A stretch of 64,000 nucleotides of DNA from Mycosarcoma maydis. Lineage: Eukaryota > Basidiomycota > Ustilaginomycetes > Ustilaginales. Under the pieces are notes generated by a model that saw only the letters and a program-made list of their open reading frames with translations, did no database searches and was not told the origin of the DNA. Where the stretch lies: contig NC_026498.1 in the NCBI RefSeq assembly GCF_000328475.2, positions 372,001 to 436,000 of the forward strand. Reading direction: 5' to 3'. Positions 30,081 through 41,847 of this stretch are shown here, piece after piece (within the stretch, counting starts at the first letter, position 1; each line of letters begins with the position of its first letter). Both the position numbers and the translations under genes were made by a program.

Positions 30081-31646
30081 ATGAAGCCAACCTCGGTAGC
30101 TGTGTGCGCTGCGGCTGCAGCCGCGGTATTGGCAACCAGCGTCTACACCGCACCGCTCGATGGCACGGAACCTCAACACCTCACTCCGCGATACGTAGAC
30201 GGCTTGGTCGCGCCCTCGGGCTACACCTACAGCTGGGTCGTCGGTGGTCGTCGTATGGCTCTGGATGCCAAGGGCGACAACACGTACCTTGCGCATACCA
30301 CCATCTCTAAGGATTCAGCCAGAACCACGCAGCAGAACGTCAATGATTGCATTTCCGTCTGCGAAAAAACCGTGAGCTGTACCATGGCGAGCGTGATCCG
30401 ATTTAAGAATTATTCCGAGGGCAATGTGATTTGCGCTGTGTATAGCGCCACTGCACCAGAGAGCAAGGCCAAGTATACTACCGGACCTTTCTGGGGATCC
30501 GGAGAGGTTCAGGCGAGCTATACGTTTACGCGGAATGCAGGGCAGGTCAAACGCGTCAGCAGTACCACTTCCAGGGCGGCGACTCAGACGACGACTACTT
30601 CGAGAGCTTCGTCTGCTTCTGCCACCGCTAGCGCAACCTCAAAGACTACTTTGAATACTTTGGCTTCCTCGACCAGTGCAAGGTCCTCCACCTCGGCAGC
30701 CCCGACACCTTCTGCGGTTTACAACCAGTGGCAATTTGTGGATGTCCCCGGAACCACGTGTGCGGACGGCTCGTCTACCGGGATGGCGATCAACCTTCAC
30801 GCTGGATCCACGGACCTGATCATCGGGCTTCAAGAAGGTGGGTCGTGCTACGACTACAAGACGTGCTACGTCGACAAGCGCGCGTACTACATGGATTCCG
30901 GCTTCTCCAACTCGACGTTTTGGACCAAGAATCAACCCTCGACGCTGAACAGGTGGTTCCCATTCGCTCGCAATAACGAGTACAATCCCTGGAAAACGGC
31001 GAATTACGCGTGGATCCCGTACTGCACAGGCGACTTTCACGCCGGAAACAACGTGGTGCAGTACAATGGAGTCAACACGCACCATACCGGATCCAAGAAC
31101 GTCAAGTTGGATATGGCCAAGTTGAAGCAGGTGCTGCCTGGCGTGACGCGTGTCTGGATCAGCGGCAGCAGTGCTGGTGCGTTTGGAAGCATCTTGCAGT
31201 ACCAGAATGCGCAAGATGCGTTCGGTGTGCGAATCGACCTGCTGGCAGACAGCGGCGAGACTCCTCTACCGATCACCATCCATCCAAGCCAGAAGATTCA
31301 AACTCCGGACAAATCGCGCTGTCCGAATTGCAACGACAGTAACTTTGACTCGTACATTGTCGGCTTAGCGCAGGCAAACACACGCGCCAGATTCGCAAGC
31401 TTGAGCTGGTCCATCGATAACACGATTCCCAGAAACCAGGGCGTCTCGAGCGACGACTTTGCCAAAGAGCTCGTCCGCCTGTTTGCACAACAGACTCAAA
31501 ACACAACAAATGCCAGGAACTTTATGGTCCAGGGTAGCGGTCATACCTTGCTGTACTCGACGCAGTACAATGCCGCTGATGGATATACCATGGCGACGTT
31601 TTTGAACAAATTCAAGACCGACGATCCTGCGTGGTCCTCGCATTGA
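30081..31646 (+). CDS. Secreted NOTUM/pectin-acetylesterase-like esterase with N-terminal PAN/Apple-like domain
   Basis: 521 residues from ATG 30081 (MKPTSVAVCAAAAAAVLATS, a clear signal peptide; the frame is open further upstream but adds no better start). Residues about 60-150 hold a Cys-patterned region (C90, C94, C100, C118) that looks like a PAN/Apple-type domain. A Ser/Thr-rich linker (160-212) follows. The C-terminal part is an alpha/beta hydrolase of the pectinacetylesterase/NOTUM family: GLQEGGSCYDYKTC, nucleophile Ser364 in SGSSAGAFGS, Asp390 in LLADSG and His488 in GSGHTLL. It probably deacetylates plant or fungal wall polysaccharide outside the cell; substrate not visible. Convergent with the GH115 gene, 160 bases apart. 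Confidence 0.85.
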   Translation: MKPTSVAVCAAAAAAVLATSVYTAPLDGTEPQHLTPRYVDGLVAPSGYTYSWVVGGRRMALDAKGDNTYLAHTTISKDSARTTQQNVNDCISVCEKTVSCTMASVIRFKNYSEGNVICAVYSATAPESKAKYTTGPFWGSGEVQASYTFTRNAGQVKRVSSTTSRAATQTTTTSRASSASATASATSKTTLNTLASSTSARSSTSAAPTPSAVYNQWQFVDVPGTTCADGSSTGMAINLHAGSTDLIIGLQEGGSCYDYKTCYVDKRAYYMDSGFSNSTFWTKNQPSTLNRWFPFARNNEYNPWKTANYAWIPYCTGDFHAGNNVVQYNGVNTHHTGSKNVKLDMAKLKQVLPGVTRVWISGSSAGAFGSILQYQNAQDAFGVRIDLLADSGETPLPITIHPSQKIQTPDKSRCPNCNDSNFDSYIVGLAQANTRARFASLSWSIDNTIPRNQGVSSDDFAKELVRLFAQQTQNTTNARNFMVQGSGHTLLYSTQYNAADGYTMATFLNKFKTDDPAWSSH

Positions 31647-31806
31647 TCAGCGCACTCCACACCTTGCTACCGTGTACCTGTCCGCCTGCGTACTCAAATA
31701 CCAATACATAGATTCGGAAACTATGAGCAAAGCGTCTTGTGATTGTCTTACGCACTGCATTGCATGGAACCATATGCCGTGCACATGTCCGTGTCAGAGT
31801 TGAACC

Positions 31807-34800
31807 TTACACCATCGCTACTCTGCCGCTCTCGGGCATACCCAAACTGGTCAACGGCGTTCTGCCTGCTTTGGGCTCCACCACGACCTTTTCCAGCACC
31901 AACCCTGGCTCCAGAGGCCACCACCTTAGCATGTGCTTTCCTGCTACCGCTGTGGTGCGATTGCTCTGCAGCAGTGTTGTCACTTTCCGGATATTGGCGC
32001 TGATGACGTTTGCCCAATCCGCCGAATTGGTGCCAGGCGTGATGTTGTCCGGCACCGGCGTCACGAGAATACGCGAAGCTGGATCGTTGTCCAGTTCGAG
32101 TAGGTACCGAAGCGGCCGTTTAGCTCTGTAGTTGAGAATCGGGCTCAGCCAGAGCGTCACATTGTACCAAGCCCAAGTATCACTGGACGAGGAGTCGGCG
32201 ACGTCGAAAAAGTCGAATGCGAGCGACGGTCCGTCTGCGACAGGGATGGAGTCGGCAGTGGGTGGGAGCACGGTGACTGCCGATCCGAGCAGTCCGTAGC
32301 CGGGCAGAAGTTCGAGGTAGGCACGAGTGGAAGCGTTGCGTGCCGGCTCGATGGTGGCGTGCTTGGCAAGCATCGACACAGCTCCATCGGTGGAGCTGAC
32401 AAAGGTGCCTTTCGAGATCAACCGAGACGCCGAGAGCGTACATGGGTCGACACTCAGCGTCACCGTGACGTTGGTAGGCGCTGACATGCCGACATAGCGT
32501 CCAGCAGCCGCACTGGTCGTGTTGATGTACACTAAGCCCGACTGCATCCTAGCCGCACTCGAGGTACCAATACAGCTGATCAGGTCAAAGTGAGACCAGT
32601 CGACGTCTACCAACACCTCGACTTCGTCGTCAAAGTTGCCGCCTCCGCCTCCGCCTCCGTCGAAATCGATACCGAGGATGGTGTCATTTTGGCGCTTTTC
32701 AAACCACTTGTTTGTAGCCGGTGAAACAGTCCATGTTTGCGTGCGATTCGTGCTTCCGGTAGCGGCTCGAGGGCTGGACCAAGCAAGACGAGCGTCAAGG
32801 TGCAACCAAGAAACGTTGGTAGTCGCGCTGAACGAGAACGCGTTCGAGTCGGCTGTGCTCACCCAGATGCTCCTCTTTTGGTTACCGTCGTACCTTGCCA
32901 ACGCTTCCAAGCTGGGGTCGGGGCAGTTGTACCCATCTGCACAGTTGTACTGATTGTCACCGGGCCATGCACCCATGCTTGCGTCCACACTCACGCGAAT
33001 GTTGCTTCCCATAGCCGTATCGGGCCAATCGGAATGAGCTACCTGTACCTCGCTCAGGGGAGGCACCGTGTTGCGCATGGGTTGCTGCCAGTATTGACTG
33101 CCCATGTGCGGCTGTGCCATCATATGCTGCCACTTGCCGTCAGCCAATGCGTGGTACGCAGCGGTGAGCTCGGCGTCGTGGTGGAACAGCTCACGTGCGG
33201 TTCGAGCCCAGCTGTTGGCCGAGTTCTTGGCCTGCGTCCCCGCGAGCATGTTGCGTCCAACAGCGACGTACATGCGGTTCAAGTTGGCCGATGCCAGCGT
33301 TGGGTACGCTACTAACTGGTAAAATGCATCCCAGTTGCGTGTGCCTCGAAAATACGGAATCAGATCGTCCTGTACAATCGACACAAGACGCTCCCATTCA
33401 GAAAGCACGCTTTCCGCCTCGCCGTAATGCACGCTGCTCCACGTTGTTGCATTGACCAACTCAGGCTTGATGCGAGAGTTGAGCCACGAATATCCACTCA
33501 CTACCTGTGCGATCTTTAGGTGCTGATCCCCATCGCCCTTGCCGAAGGTGTCGATCGCCCAGTTGTCGAGCCAAGTGGAGACGTTGCTAGCATGACCGAG
33601 GTGGCTGTTATCATACGCCATGCTCAGGGTGAAATGGATCGGAACTTCGACCGGCTTCAAGTCGCCGACGTTGAGCATAAACATGTGCGTCTGGCCGTTG
33701 AGGAATGCGACGTTGAGCTGTTCCCAGGCGTTGATCAGGTTGACCGTATTGATCCATTTGTACGAACGAGGTGGACCAACATAGTCGGCGTGATAGTAAA
33801 GGCCCGCACCACCGGATCTTGTCTTTTCTTGCTCGGTTGGAATACGGCGTATGAAGCCGTAGTTGTCATCGGTCCAGAGTAATGTAATGTCTTCGGGCAC
33901 CTGCAGGCCTTGGTCGTAGTAGCCCTGCACTTCGGTGTACAGACACATGATCATGGGTACTGTCACCTTGCTCGAATTCGAGCGATCGTCGTGTGGCAAT
34001 AGACTCTTTTGCTTGGCCATGATATGCTGGAGCAGCTCCATGTTGGCTCCAGCGAGTGCTTTGTCACCATTTCCACGCATGCTCATGGTGAACATGGTAT
34101 CGAGGCCTTGTGCACGCTGCACACCGTACTTCCAATACGTGGTGATGTTCTCGGTATTGGTAGCGTAGTCCCATGGACCTTGATACCAGGTGTTCCATTC
34201 AGGCGTGTTACGAGCCATGGGCTCTTGATGCGAAGTACCGAACACGATCCCCATCCGATCGGCGAGCTTCTGATTCGGTCCTGCTGCACCGGTGCCGTTG
34301 ATTCCGCGATTGGGGAGGTCGCGCAGCCCGGCCACTGCGAACGAATCCGACCACATGGCAGGCCAGATCAGATTGGCTTTAAGGCGTAGCAGCAACTCGA
34401 ACACATGCATGTACAGTGCGTCGTTGAAAGATTGAGGTGCGCTTTTCGGTGGAAACGGTCCTTTGAAGTGCGTTCGTGCCCAGTTGGTGAGTGCGGGTGC
34501 TTCATCGTTGAGAAAGATACCGCGGTACTTGACGAGTGGTGGACCGTGAGAGCATGCAGTGGAACCAAAAGCATCGCCGCCGGAAGATGGACGAGCCGAA
34601 GGCGAGTAGTATACAGCCGAATGAGACATAGTAGGTTTTACATCGGCGAACCACTTCCAAGGACTCACACCCAGCTCCTCGCTCAACGTGTAAAGCGCAT
34701 ACGCAGCACCCCTCTTGTCCGAGCCCATCACCACCACTCCCGATCCCGCACTGAGCTCGACCGAAACCCATGACTCCCACTTGCCTTGCACCTTCTGCAC

Positions 34801-35169
34801 CTCCTTCGCCACGCCCCGATCCATCGCCACGAGTTCACGCATGAACCCGGATCCATTTATACTACCAAAGATGATTGTCCTTTCCCTCTTTTGCGACGCG
34901 AGCATCTTGATCGAGGCCGACGTGACGTTTCGAACAACTACACGTGACGAGCGCACCAGGTGCATCAAGTCTGAAGCGAAGCTCGCAGCCGTGTGGTGGA
35001 CGACTGGTGCGTCATAGCTAGACGTGAGGATCTCGGTGGTCTCGCCCATCTTTGCGATCAAGTATCCGTTAGACAAAGTCGAGGTGGAAAGGCAAACTCG
35101 ACCATTCACTCGAGCCAGCGTTGCTACCACGACAAGCAGCGCCGAGGCCCATGACTGTGGCACGCGCAT
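31807..35169 (-). CDS. Glycoside hydrolase family 115 (xylan alpha-1,2-glucuronidase-like), secreted
   Basis: 1120 residues from ATG 35169 (MRVPQSWASALLVVVATLA; codons upstream lack an ATG). It begins with a signal peptide, then an N-terminal domain with SGSGVVVMGSDKRGAAYALYTLSEELGVSPWKWFADV. The barrel carries KYRGIFLNDEAPALTNWA, LRLKANLIWPAMWSDSF, GIVFGTSHQEPMARN, MRGNGDKAL, LLWTDDNYGFIRRIP, LYYHADYVGPPRSYKWIN and HMFMLNVGDLKP, all characteristic of GH115. The C-terminal third contains beta-domain sequence with an acidic Gly run (DFDGGGGGGGNFDDE). The enzyme would remove (4-O-methyl)glucuronic acid side chains from glucuronoxylan. A TATA-like element precedes the gene at 35258. Confidence 0.92.
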   Translation of the reverse strand: MRVPQSWASALLVVVATLARVNGRVCLSTSTLSNGYLIAKMGETTEILTSSYDAPVVHHTAASFASDLMHLVRSSRVVVRNVTSASIKMLASQKRERTIIFGSINGSGFMRELVAMDRGVAKEVQKVQGKWESWVSVELSAGSGVVVMGSDKRGAAYALYTLSEELGVSPWKWFADVKPTMSHSAVYYSPSARPSSGGDAFGSTACSHGPPLVKYRGIFLNDEAPALTNWARTHFKGPFPPKSAPQSFNDALYMHVFELLLRLKANLIWPAMWSDSFAVAGLRDLPNRGINGTGAAGPNQKLADRMGIVFGTSHQEPMARNTPEWNTWYQGPWDYATNTENITTYWKYGVQRAQGLDTMFTMSMRGNGDKALAGANMELLQHIMAKQKSLLPHDDRSNSSKVTVPMIMCLYTEVQGYYDQGLQVPEDITLLWTDDNYGFIRRIPTEQEKTRSGGAGLYYHADYVGPPRSYKWINTVNLINAWEQLNVAFLNGQTHMFMLNVGDLKPVEVPIHFTLSMAYDNSHLGHASNVSTWLDNWAIDTFGKGDGDQHLKIAQVVSGYSWLNSRIKPELVNATTWSSVHYGEAESVLSEWERLVSIVQDDLIPYFRGTRNWDAFYQLVAYPTLASANLNRMYVAVGRNMLAGTQAKNSANSWARTARELFHHDAELTAAYHALADGKWQHMMAQPHMGSQYWQQPMRNTVPPLSEVQVAHSDWPDTAMGSNIRVSVDASMGAWPGDNQYNCADGYNCPDPSLEALARYDGNQKRSIWVSTADSNAFSFSATTNVSWLHLDARLAWSSPRAATGSTNRTQTWTVSPATNKWFEKRQNDTILGIDFDGGGGGGGNFDDEVEVLVDVDWSHFDLISCIGTSSAARMQSGLVYINTTSAAAGRYVGMSAPTNVTVTLSVDPCTLSASRLISKGTFVSSTDGAVSMLAKHATIEPARNASTRAYLELLPGYGLLGSAVTVLPPTADSIPVADGPSLAFDFFDVADSSSSDTWAWYNVTLWLSPILNYRAKRPLRYLLELDNDPASRILVTPVPDNITPGTNSADWANVISANIRKVTTLLQSNRTTAVAGKHMLRWWPLEPGLVLEKVVVEPKAGRTPLTSLGMPESGRVAMV

Positions 35170-36459
35170 TTCGAGGCCGAGACGGACGGTACGTCTTCTT
35201 GGTGTCACCCCAGAGGTGATCGTTCGGGATTCACTGAAGCAAGCATCGTGGATGCGCTATATATTGGTCTCATAATGCAACTTTGACAGCTCGACATGCG
35301 CACAAATCACGACTACGGCCAAGGCGCATTCAAGGGGCTCGAAACCGAGCGGAGAGAGACCGGCGATGTTAGTCATTGCGGGTCTCACCGTCGTAGCAAG
35401 CGGGGCGAGCTCAGCTTTTCTCAACTCGCAACTAGACTGAGACCCTGATTTTTGGGTCGCACGCCTGCCGACACGGGCGGTTGGCTTGACAGCAAGACCT
35501 TGAGACCCACAGCATCGTCGGGCGTCTGTCGTGTGTGCTGTCACTTAAAGTCGTTTCCACCAGTTAAAATCGACCAATTCAAACACGCAGCAGCAGAAAG
35601 AGCTGACCGGCGAACTGTGTTGCACTCGTGACTGGAGCGCACCGTACTAGGCCGTTGAGCTCGGCGATACTCGTCAATGTCGGGGCGTTGAGCTAGTCGT
35701 GAGTGTAAAATGTGAACTACAAGCTCGAGAAGAGAAAGCAAAGTACTGCAAGGCAAAGTGCGTCTTGCAGAAAGCTAGGTTCATTGTCCTCTTTCTAGGC
35801 AGCGCCCGATTGGAAACGCTAAGAGAAATGCCGACCTGGTTCACAATGAAAACGAGCGCTCATGCTGTTTGCTTCGAGACGCGTGTGGGTGTCACACTCG
35901 TGACTGTCAACCTATCCGTGATCCTCTGTGTCCTAGAAGCCAAGAATTCCCCGCATCCGCTACGCTCCGCACGTCCAAAACCGCCCAACACCACTCAGAC
36001 AGCAGCTACCGCGCACGCGGTCAGATGACCGAAGCGTGACGTCATGCATCGCTTCTGCGAACCAACTCCAACATCTGCATCCGCACCAAAGCGGACAGCC
36101 AAAGAGGAATGCGAAAGAGATTGCCGGCAGTCGTGAATCAAAATCACGAATCGGCAGTCGATTTCCGTTGACAGTCCTGGCGTTCACTTCCACCGGCGAC
36201 CCTCGCTTCGCTGGCGTGTTTGAGCAAACGGCGCCTATGCATTCTTCTGTCTCCCCTCTATAGGTACACCTCATGTCACCCTCGCTCGACTTACAAATGT
36301 CGAAAAACTTGCATGTCATGAAAAAAAAACAAGCAGTGATGTTCGTAATACGTACAATCATAATCGATGAGGCTATCAACGGGTGCGTCTCGTACGATGG
36401 TCTGGATTTATCAATACACAATTGGCTAAGCTCTCACCAGATCCTTTACGTTATCGACC
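35170..36459. other. Intergenic region, no gene seen
   Basis: Upstream of GH115 and downstream of the BAR/IMD-like gene. Single heptamer-like copies are present (for example 36134-36154). Short frames on both strands are unrecognisable. Confidence 0.4.
35258..35263 (-). promoter_or_regulatory. TATA box candidate of the GH115 gene
   Basis: TATATA about 90 bases upstream of the ATG on the minus strand. Confidence 0.55.
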
Positions 36460-37469
36460 TCAATGAATGGTCTGTGGCTCATGCGCAAACACGACCCTTC
36501 TGGATCCGAAATCGGAACTTGATCCCAGGTCCTCGTAGCTTCGTCGAGGCAACTCCGCATCTCTACGAGCTGGTGTCTGCAAACGCTGCTGTGGCTGGTC
36601 GCGGTATGTGTACGCTTGCTGTGGATACGCATCGCGGGGCGAGGCGCGAGGCGGCGACGAAGACACATAGGTCGGCTGCTTTGCATACTGCTGCTCGCGT
36701 GGCAAGACGGGCATAGTGGTGCTGCGGACGTTGAACTCGCGCGGATTGCTTCGTGACGATGCAGACGCAGAAAGTTCGTTGTTACGTGCTGCTTGATCCC
36801 CTCTTGTTATTCCACTGCCATAGTGGCGTGCCGAACACTGATGGCAACCGCATACATCGGAATGAGGTGGTTCAATGCTGCGTCGACCGGTAGGCAAAGC
36901 TCGGCTATCTCTGATGATGCCGCCAAACTCGTCGACGCTTCCGTTCGCAACAGCTGCCGATGGCGATGACGAGATGGCGTTGATCCGCGCGCAGCCGCCC
37001 AAGTACGCAGAGGCGGGAAGACTGTCATGGTATCGTCGACCAGAGTTGACTTCCTGTGCATACGTCGCAGCGCCAGGCGTTTGATAGCGCGATGCAATCT
37101 CTGGAACGCGACCACGTGCACCGTTGATCGAAGAAAGCGACGAGACGGGATCCATGGTCACCCTTCGCGCAGCGCGTTCCTTTTCAAGCACATTGAGCTC
37201 ACGCTGTTCGCGCTCGAGATCCTTTTCGGCTTGATAGCGAGCCTTCATGCGTGCGACAAAGCTGCGTTCGGAGGCGGTCGTGTCGGTACTGAGTGATCGC
37301 GTCACACTCACGGCAGAGAGACGCGTTGTTCCTACGGCCGGCGCGTATCGGTCGAGGTCACGATCAAGCGGCTCAGCGCCAGACGAACGTGGATAGCCGA
37401 GGCCGAGTTGAATGCTTGCGGTCTTGTCATTGGCACCACTGTCGCTGATCCTGGAACGCGACCAACCAG

Positions 37470-37506
<37 letters not shown>

Positions 37507-40098
37507 GAAAGACGATGAAGTGGCTGATTTTGGATAGACGGTCGAGGCTGGACGCTGGCCATCGAGTTCTGTGGCGGCAGAAAAGGGCTTTTGTGCGGCT
37601 AGCAATTCCTCGTTCCTTTCGAGCTGCCGCATACGCTCGCGTTCACGTTCCCACAGGCTGATCTTGCGAGCGTTGGACTGATCTGCAGAGGTGGCGCTGT
37701 GCTGGTTTGTGTTGTTGTAGAGGCTGTCAGGGTGTTCTAGACCAGTGGTGCGAGTGTAGATGGCGGTGTCGTCACGATCAAACTTGGGCGTAGTTGGCGA
37801 CATGTCGGGCCTTGTGAATTGCTCTCGGTATTGCTCGAGTGCACGCTGAGCTGGCCGGACTCTTGGCGAGGCGACCGTTCTGGAACGGTCCGTGTCTGCT
37901 GCACTGCGGACAGGCGGAGCGATGTTATAGTCCAAGGTGGTGGGTTGTTCTTTTACAGACTGGTGCTGAGGTTGTGGTTGGGATTCGGTCATCAAAGGCT
38001 GACGGCTGTATTGTGTAGAAGGCGGTGCTTCGCCATCATCGGGTGTACGTGGGATGCGGTTGCCATCTTCCGAGCTCTGAACACTGTTGCTTGCGCTTAG
38101 GTTGGGAGCGACTGCATCCGAATCCTCACGCGGAACTGATAGCCTATCGACGAAGCTTCCCTCTGTTGCTGAACCAGTGGTACCATCGCGATCATGTGTT
38201 TGTAGCGCGCTGCATGTGCTACTGCTTGTTTGTAAAGGTTGGATCGACGAGGTGCCGACGGCTGAGGAGCTGGAAGATGTGGAAGCAGCCTCCCAGGGCT
38301 GAGGCCGTGCAGCCATGGAATTGATGGAAGAGTGGGTGGGGGCACGAACGAGGCTGGCAGTGGATTTGGGCGCGCTAAGAAGAAGACTGGAGTTTGCCGA
38401 CTGAGTTTGTGCAGTTGCCGAGGTGCCGTGGTCTGGACGTGGGGTGTGGCCGTTGGCAATGCTGCGAGCGGAAGCAGCATCGGCCTCTAGTGGTGTTGGC
38501 GCGGGGAGATCCTGAGTGGCGCTCGGAGGCGGTTCGACCTCGGAGGATGAATTGGAACGCGATCGCGCTCCATGGTCGTGTTGAGGCTGCAGACGCAACG
38601 AAGAAGTTCGAGGAACCGCAGCTGCTGTGGCAGCTGAAGGGGTGGCGCCGGTGTTGGCGAGGTTGGATTTGGAGACAGACTGGTGCATGGCAGGGTGATT
38701 ACTCTGTGCTGTCTGCGAGACTTGGCTATTGCTACTGTTGACACTGTTGCTGCGAGCGAGATTAGCAGCAACAGTAGCAGTTGGCGGCTGTGAAGCCGTA
38801 GATGACGGAGGTAGCCAACCCATCTGCTGAGCTCGCAGGATGGTCTGCGCGTCTTTGTTAATGCTTGCATTGATCTGTGCTTGAACAGCGACAGAGGCCT
38901 CGACCTGGGCTGTGAGATTGGCAAGATATTCGGCCTGGCCCTGTTCAGCTTCGTGGAACTCGGACGCCTGGAGCGCTGGCATGAACTCGGACGAGGTGAA
39001 GCATAGAAGCTCGCCGAGATGGCCGATATGTGGTCCGATGCGGCGCACTGATTCACAGCGTTGCTTAAACTCGACATCGGCGAGACCACCGACGGTAGAG
39101 GCAACGAGAAGCGATGAGACGTGACTCTTGGCAGTCATGGATAGTGCATGTGCGTTCTTAGCCCGAGTCATGTCGTTGGTGAGCAACTGTACGGTGGCAA
39201 TGTACTTGTCGTGGGACTCGAGCGCCTTGTTGGGCGAAGCCTTCTTGACATTCTTTTCGTGTGCAGCGTTGGCCTTTTTGATCTTTGCGTCGAGGGTGCT
39301 GATGAGCTCATCGTGGGCGCGCTCTTCTTTGGCGACCTTTTTAAAGTACTTTGCACAGGCATCGTTAACAGCCTCATACTCCTTTTGGACATGCTTTGCA
39401 TGGCGGGACGAGACGTCGGAGAGGCCATCAAACATGATGGATGCCAGCTGGAGCGTCTGGGATGGGGTGTCTTGAACGACTTTGGTACGTTCGAGGTCGG
39501 AAGCGCTCTTTGCGAGTTTCTTTTGGACCTTGGCGAGGCGAGAAGAGAGATCGCGATACTCGTCGAGATTGACGAGAAGCGACTCGATGGCTTTGAGCGA
39601 TTTATGCAGATCGGCACGCTCCACAAGGTTGAGGTCGCCAGAGTTGGAGGTAGTGTTGAGGGCGGAATGGGAAGCAGCGTTGTTGAGAGCGGGCAGGCCG
39701 AGTGGCGAGATGGAACGTGGGCTCACAGCGGCACTGGGCGAGGTCGCTCTCATGGGTAGTTCAAAATACTGGTGTTGAGCGGATGGACTGGTGGGCTGTG
39801 GCGATGCGCCGGATGGAGGCAAGAGCGAATGTGAGGTTTGAGGAGAGACTTGCCTGGAGCCAGCGTGGCTCTGCTGGGATGGAAGCTGCTGAGGCAGCGT
39901 AGATTGGGTGGGTGGCAGAAGATGGTTCGAAGCTGAATCGTAGCTGAGAGAAGCTGTAGTACCAGTGGGGGTAGGAATCGAAGCAAGCTGGTTCGAGGCG
40001 ATACTGGCATTGGTGAACGACTTGCCAGGACTGATGCTCAAGGACGCTGAAGCAGGCTTGGAGTCGCCAACTCCGATGAAGCGCTGAACTTTCTTCAT
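36460..40098 (-). CDS. Large BAR/IMD-like coiled-coil protein with disordered tail
   Basis: 1212 residues, single exon, ATG 40098 (MKKVQRFIGVGDSKPAS). Residues about 1-157 are Ser/Pro-rich. Residues about 158-425 are a long Lys/Ala/Glu-rich helical region (SLKAIESLLVNLDEYRDLSS...YEAVNDACAKYFKKVAKEERAHDELI...ECRRIGPHIGHLGELL-like) with the spacing and charge of BAR/I-BAR (IMD) membrane-curvature domains, most like fungal Ivy1-type proteins. The remaining 780 residues are low-complexity, with a 12-residue poly-Asn run, an E-R-E-R-E-R-M-R-Q-L-E-R coil near the middle and Tyr/Pro-rich C-terminus. It probably acts at membranes as a scaffold; the exact family assignment is inferred from helix pattern only. 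Confidence 0.72.
37471..37507. repeat. GTT trinucleotide microsatellite (twelve units) encoding poly-Asn
   Basis: Twelve GTT on the plus strand, read as AAC on the minus strand, inside the BAR/IMD-like gene; likely length-polymorphic between strains. Confidence 0.9.
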
Positions 40099-41847
40099 CT
40101 TGGCGCAAGGTTACGCAAGCCTAGGGAGCAAGATGATCGAACGGACGAGATTCGATGCGATGGTGCGATACTTGGTTATGGGTGAGCGTGATCCGACGCT
40201 TTGAGATGACAGAGGCGGGTGCGTGGTGTGGATCGCACTCACGACTTGCGTGCGTATAGGGTGCAACACAGGAAGTGTCAAAAAGACTTGGATGGCACGG
40301 AGATGTGTAGGGAAGACGGAGAAAATGTAGAATGGTAATATTGCCGCAGCAACAAGGTGATATGGATGAGTTGGTGGCGAGCGAGCTGAGTTGGATGATG
40401 GAAAGTGAAAAGAGAGGTTGCATGCAGTCCTGCAGCTGCTCGAGAAGCTCCAACAATGCATCAAAGTAGAAAAACAGAGAGAGAAAGAGGCACACGGCCC
40501 CTCTACGAAAAGGGCGCACTCGACACTTGGACGCCAGACGGATGAGCCGAAGGGGTAGAATACAACAACAAGCCACAGTCTCAGCGCCTGCTTCGTGCAT
40601 TCGCGTTGATCGGAGCACAGTCATCGTTTCGGTCCTGCCGCCCTCCTCTTTCTCAGGGGTCACAGCCCACAGCTCACAGCTCACAGCCCATAGATCACAT
40701 TCACGATGGGAAAAAGCATCCGAGGCTGATAACACCATAACGTTTATCGGACGTCGTCCGACTGGTTTGTCGGCGTATCACGCACCGCGTCACAGTGTAT
40801 CGCAGCTGGGCATTTGCTCTGATCATCGACATAGGCCAAGTGGCGATTCATTGGCTGGTCAGAGAATGACGAATGTGAAGCCAAGCCATCATCACGCACA
40901 ACAAGTCGGCATCACCGTCTTGCGAATGAGCAAAGATGTGAGTGCGAACTTGCACTGAATCAAACAGCTCGAGTCGTGCTACAAGTTTGCTACGATGGAC
41001 CAGCCAAGATGCTGAGCGTAGTAGCACTGACCATACGAATCCCACTCCACAGTCGTGGTGGGCTTTCTGTGTCTGCTGCTAGTGCCATGTTGAGAAGGCA
41101 AAATGTCATTCTCTTGATCGTGCTGCCGAGGTGTTGGTCTTAGCCTTGCCCGCGTCGAGGCAGCAAAAGAGAACAAGACATCGCTTTCCAGCCATTCGTG
41201 ATTCGTGTGATTATTTGCGAGTCGTGAATTGGATGCGTGACATGCAGCAAGCCCCTCTTTGCGCCGCGTCGAGCCAGACGTGAACAGAAGCGAGAAACAG
41301 GGGCTCAAAAGCTCGCCCAGTTTTCGCACCCAATCTCGAATTTGGCCTCTGCGGACCCTGCATGAGCTTTCGTGCATGTCGTAAGCCGTGCGATAAGAAA
41401 TCACGAGTGCAATCACGATTGTGATTATGAATTGTGTGATTGTGATTGTGACCCGTGACCCTTGACCCGTGGCAACGCAAAAGTGATGTGAGATCGTTGC
41501 TTGCAACACAATTCATCGCCGCAGAAAAGATCACGAATCACGAATGAAAATCACGAATAGAATCCGAAAAAGTCACGAGTGAGTTAGATCGAGTCGGCTC
41601 CGAATTTTGATGAATCCGCCAGAACCCGACGGTAGAGATTTTCCGTACGAGCGGGCTCAGTGGCAGCTTGATTTGAAATCGCGGTTTGGGTATGTCCTCG
41701 GTTCAGAAGCAGCTGCTGGAAGAACAGGCTCGCCTACAAGCACCAAACAATCGTGAATCAATTCGTCGTTGTCGTCGTCGTCGACATTTCGCGCCTTGCT
41801 CCTCCTCCACCACCGCATCGTCACCTAGCCGTACTACCATATCCACA
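40099..41847. other. Divergent promoter region, no gene seen
   Basis: Between the BAR/IMD-like gene (minus) and QCR9 (plus). Contains CACGAAT/AATCACG copies (41196-41230, 41400-41450, 41530-41560) and iterations of CACAGCTCACAGC near 40665-40695. Frames of up to 205 codons on the minus strand (40121-40738) overlap others and have no domain. Confidence 0.4.
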
